In this document: positions 32,448 to 33,691 of the stretch, piece by piece
How the letters are laid out: each line of letters opens with the position of its first letter
Position numbering within the stretch: position 1 is the stretch's first letter
Assembly (NCBI GenBank): GCA_035546295.1
Contig: DATKBT010000043.1
Span: 1 to 33,691, forward strand
Length of the DNA: 33,691 bases
Reading direction: 5' to 3'
Origin: DATKBT01 sp035546295
GTDB taxonomy: Bacteria; Acidobacteriota; Thermoanaerobaculia; Multivoradales; Multivoraceae
Notes under the pieces: model-generated
What the model saw: only the letters and a program-made list of their open reading frames with translations
What the model was told of the DNA's origin: nothing
The model's database searches: none
Translations under genes and position numbers: made by a program

Positions 32448-33691
32448 GTGAAACGCACCCGGCTGCACTGGTTGATCTTCTTCGGCATCGCCGCTGGCGT
32501 CGTCTGGGGGACGTGGCTCAACGGCGCCTATCTCGATACCTTCGAGAGCCAGGCGCGAGTGGAGGTGCTCGGCGAGAGCTGGACTCCGGAGCAGGAGACC
32601 CTCGCCTCCAAGCAGATCCAGCAGGCCGTGGACCGGCGCTTCCGGGACACCCTGTGGGGCGGCGCCGCCTACGGGCTGGCGTCGCTCTTCCTGGCGCTGC
32701 TCAAGATGGTCGTCATCCCGCTGGTCGTCTCGTCGCTGATCACCGGCGTCGTCGGCATGGGCGACTTCCGGCGCCTGGGCAAGGTGGGGGGCAAGACCGC
32801 CGCCTGGTACCTGACCACCAGCCTGCTGGCCATCCTCACCGGTCTGCTGTTCGTCAATCTGATCGGCCCGGGGCGGGGCGTGGTGCTGTCCCTGCCGGTC
32901 GCCGGGGAGGTGTCGCTGGCCGCTCCCGACTCGCCCTGGGACTTCCTGGTGGCGATCGTGCCCGAGAACGTGGTGGCGGCAGCCGCCGGCTTCGACCTGG
33001 TGGCGGTGATCTTCTTCTCGCTGCTGTTCGGGATCTTCCTGTTGCAGGCGGAGGCGGCGATCCGCGCGCCGGTGGAGGCCTTCTTCAGGGGCGTCTTCGC
33101 GGTGATGATGCGGATGACGATGTGGGTGATCGCGCTCGCGCCCGTCGGCATCGCAGCGCTGATCGCGCGCCTGATCGCCACCACCGGGCCGCAGGTCTTC
33201 GTCAACCTCGCCGGCTACGCCGCCACGGTGGCGCTCGCCCTCGCCGTCCATTTCCTGGTGACCCTGCCGCTGCTGTTCTGGCTGGTGACCCGCCGCAACC
33301 CCTACCTCGTCATGAGGGCGATGAGCCCGGCCCTGCTGACGGCCTTCTCGACCGCTTCCAGCTCGGGGACGCTGCCGGTGACCCTCGAACGGGTCGAGAA
33401 CGGCGTCGGGGTCTCCAACCGGGTCTCCAGCTTCGTGCTGCCGCTGGGGGCCACCGTCAACATGGACGGCACGGCGCTGTACGAGTGCGTGGCGACCCTG
33501 TTCGTGGCCCAGCTCTATGCCACGGCGAACCCGGACTTCACGCTCACCTTCGGCGCCCAGCTGACCGTCGTCGCCCTGGCGTTGCTGGTCAGTATCGGAG
33601 CCGCCGGGATCCCCCACGCCGGCCTGGTGATGATGGTGATCATCTTCCAGGCGGTGGGGCTACCCGTGGGGCTGACCGCACTGCTGTGGGC
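32448..33691 (+). CDS. Dicarboxylate/amino acid:cation symporter, C-terminally cut by window end
   Basis: At least 414 residues of a DAACS (SLC1/GltPh-like) secondary transporter that imports glutamate, aspartate or C4-dicarboxylates with Na+ or H+. Many hydrophobic segments begin with the first helix (HWLIFFGIAAGVVWGTWL). MVVIPLVVSSLITGVV follows the first third. The serine-rich hairpin TASSSGTLPVTLE (302-314) and the NMDGT motif (338-342) are the diagnostic transport elements, followed by SIGAAGIPHAGLVMM for the second hairpin. The GTG at 32448 is the first start after an in-frame stop and gives the usual K/R-rich N-terminus. It has no clear Shine-Dalgarno. An extracellular loop after helix 1 (about 25-65) is longer and more charged than in GltPh. 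It is divergent from the Lon-domain gene. Confidence 0.93.
   Translation, partial: MKRTRLHWLIFFGIAAGVVWGTWLNGAYLDTFESQARVEVLGESWTPEQETLASKQIQQAVDRRFRDTLWGGAAYGLASLFLALLKMVVIPLVVSSLITGVVGMGDFRRLGKVGGKTAAWYLTTSLLAILTGLLFVNLIGPGRGVVLSLPVAGEVSLAAPDSPWDFLVAIVPENVVAAAAGFDLVAVIFFSLLFGIFLLQAEAAIRAPVEAFFRGVFAVMMRMTMWVIALAPVGIAALIARLIATTGPQVFVNLAGYAATVALALAVHFLVTLPLLFWLVTRRNPYLVMRAMSPALLTAFSTASSSGTLPVTLERVENGVGVSNRVSSFVLPLGATVNMDGTALYECVATLFVAQLYATANPDFTLTFGAQLTVVALALLVSIGAAGIPHAGLVMMVIIFQAVGLPVGLTALLW

Noticed and set aside
31521..33617. Nearly 700-codon minus-strand open frame opposite the symporter
   Set aside because: The translation is His/Gln/Arg-rich without domain character, while the plus strand encodes a clear DAACS transporter.

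Overview
The window is a GC-rich bacterial chromosome segment with dense third-position G/C, frequent GTG/TTG starts and many 1-4 bp start/stop overlaps. It carries an ancestral replication-origin block (dnaA-dnaN-recF-gyrB-gyrA, preceded by dnaX-ebfC-recR and mutY). The long E. coli-type GyrB with an insertion, the gene mix and the high GC suggest a Gram-negative-type lineage such as an Acidobacteriota-like bacterium. This is an inference; no rRNA or other taxonomic marker is present.

Region by region. 1-1492: 3' end of dnaX, ebfC and recR, a replication/repair operon. 1499-5048: a class III aminotransferase, a convergent DegT-type sugar aminotransferase, and a divergent protein with two cyclic-nucleotide-binding domains and no output domain. 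5035-6222: mutY on the minus strand, with poly(A) tracts in its first codons. 6223-8120: dnaA, flanked upstream by inverted DnaA-box-like sites and downstream by an AT-rich island that is the best oriC candidate. 8121-15821: dnaN, recF, gyrB, gyrA. 16068-20577: transaldolase, a CPBP membrane protease, an M20 peptidase, a CYTH (class IV adenylate cyclase/triphosphatase type) protein and an NDP-sugar nucleotidyltransferase. 20559-23917 (minus): an operon-like trio of radical SAM/SPASM-like protein, degenerate metallophosphoesterase and two-Rossmann flavoprotein. 24302-29624 (plus): type III polyketide synthase, isoprenylcysteine-methyltransferase-like enzyme, acyl carrier protein, fatty-acyl-AMP ligase and FAD oxidoreductase, the last four stitched by overlaps or very short gaps. 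29625-30315: a non-coding region rich in direct and inverted repeats. 30316-32269 (minus): a dGTPase-like HD phosphohydrolase and a Lon N-terminal-domain protein. 32448-end: a partial dicarboxylate/amino acid:cation symporter.

The most interesting system is the 24.3-29.6 kb cluster. Its enzymes could activate a fatty acid (fatty-acyl-AMP ligase), load it on a dedicated carrier protein, extend and cyclise it (type III PKS), then methylate and oxidise the product. This resembles bpsAB/srsABC phenolic-lipid or alkylpyrone pathways but has its own starter-loading module. The divergent radical SAM trio may or may not belong to it. Short (15-16 bp) tandem repeats recur at three places in the second half of the window, and the repeat-dense gap at 29.6-30.3 kb is the most structured non-coding DNA apart from the origin.
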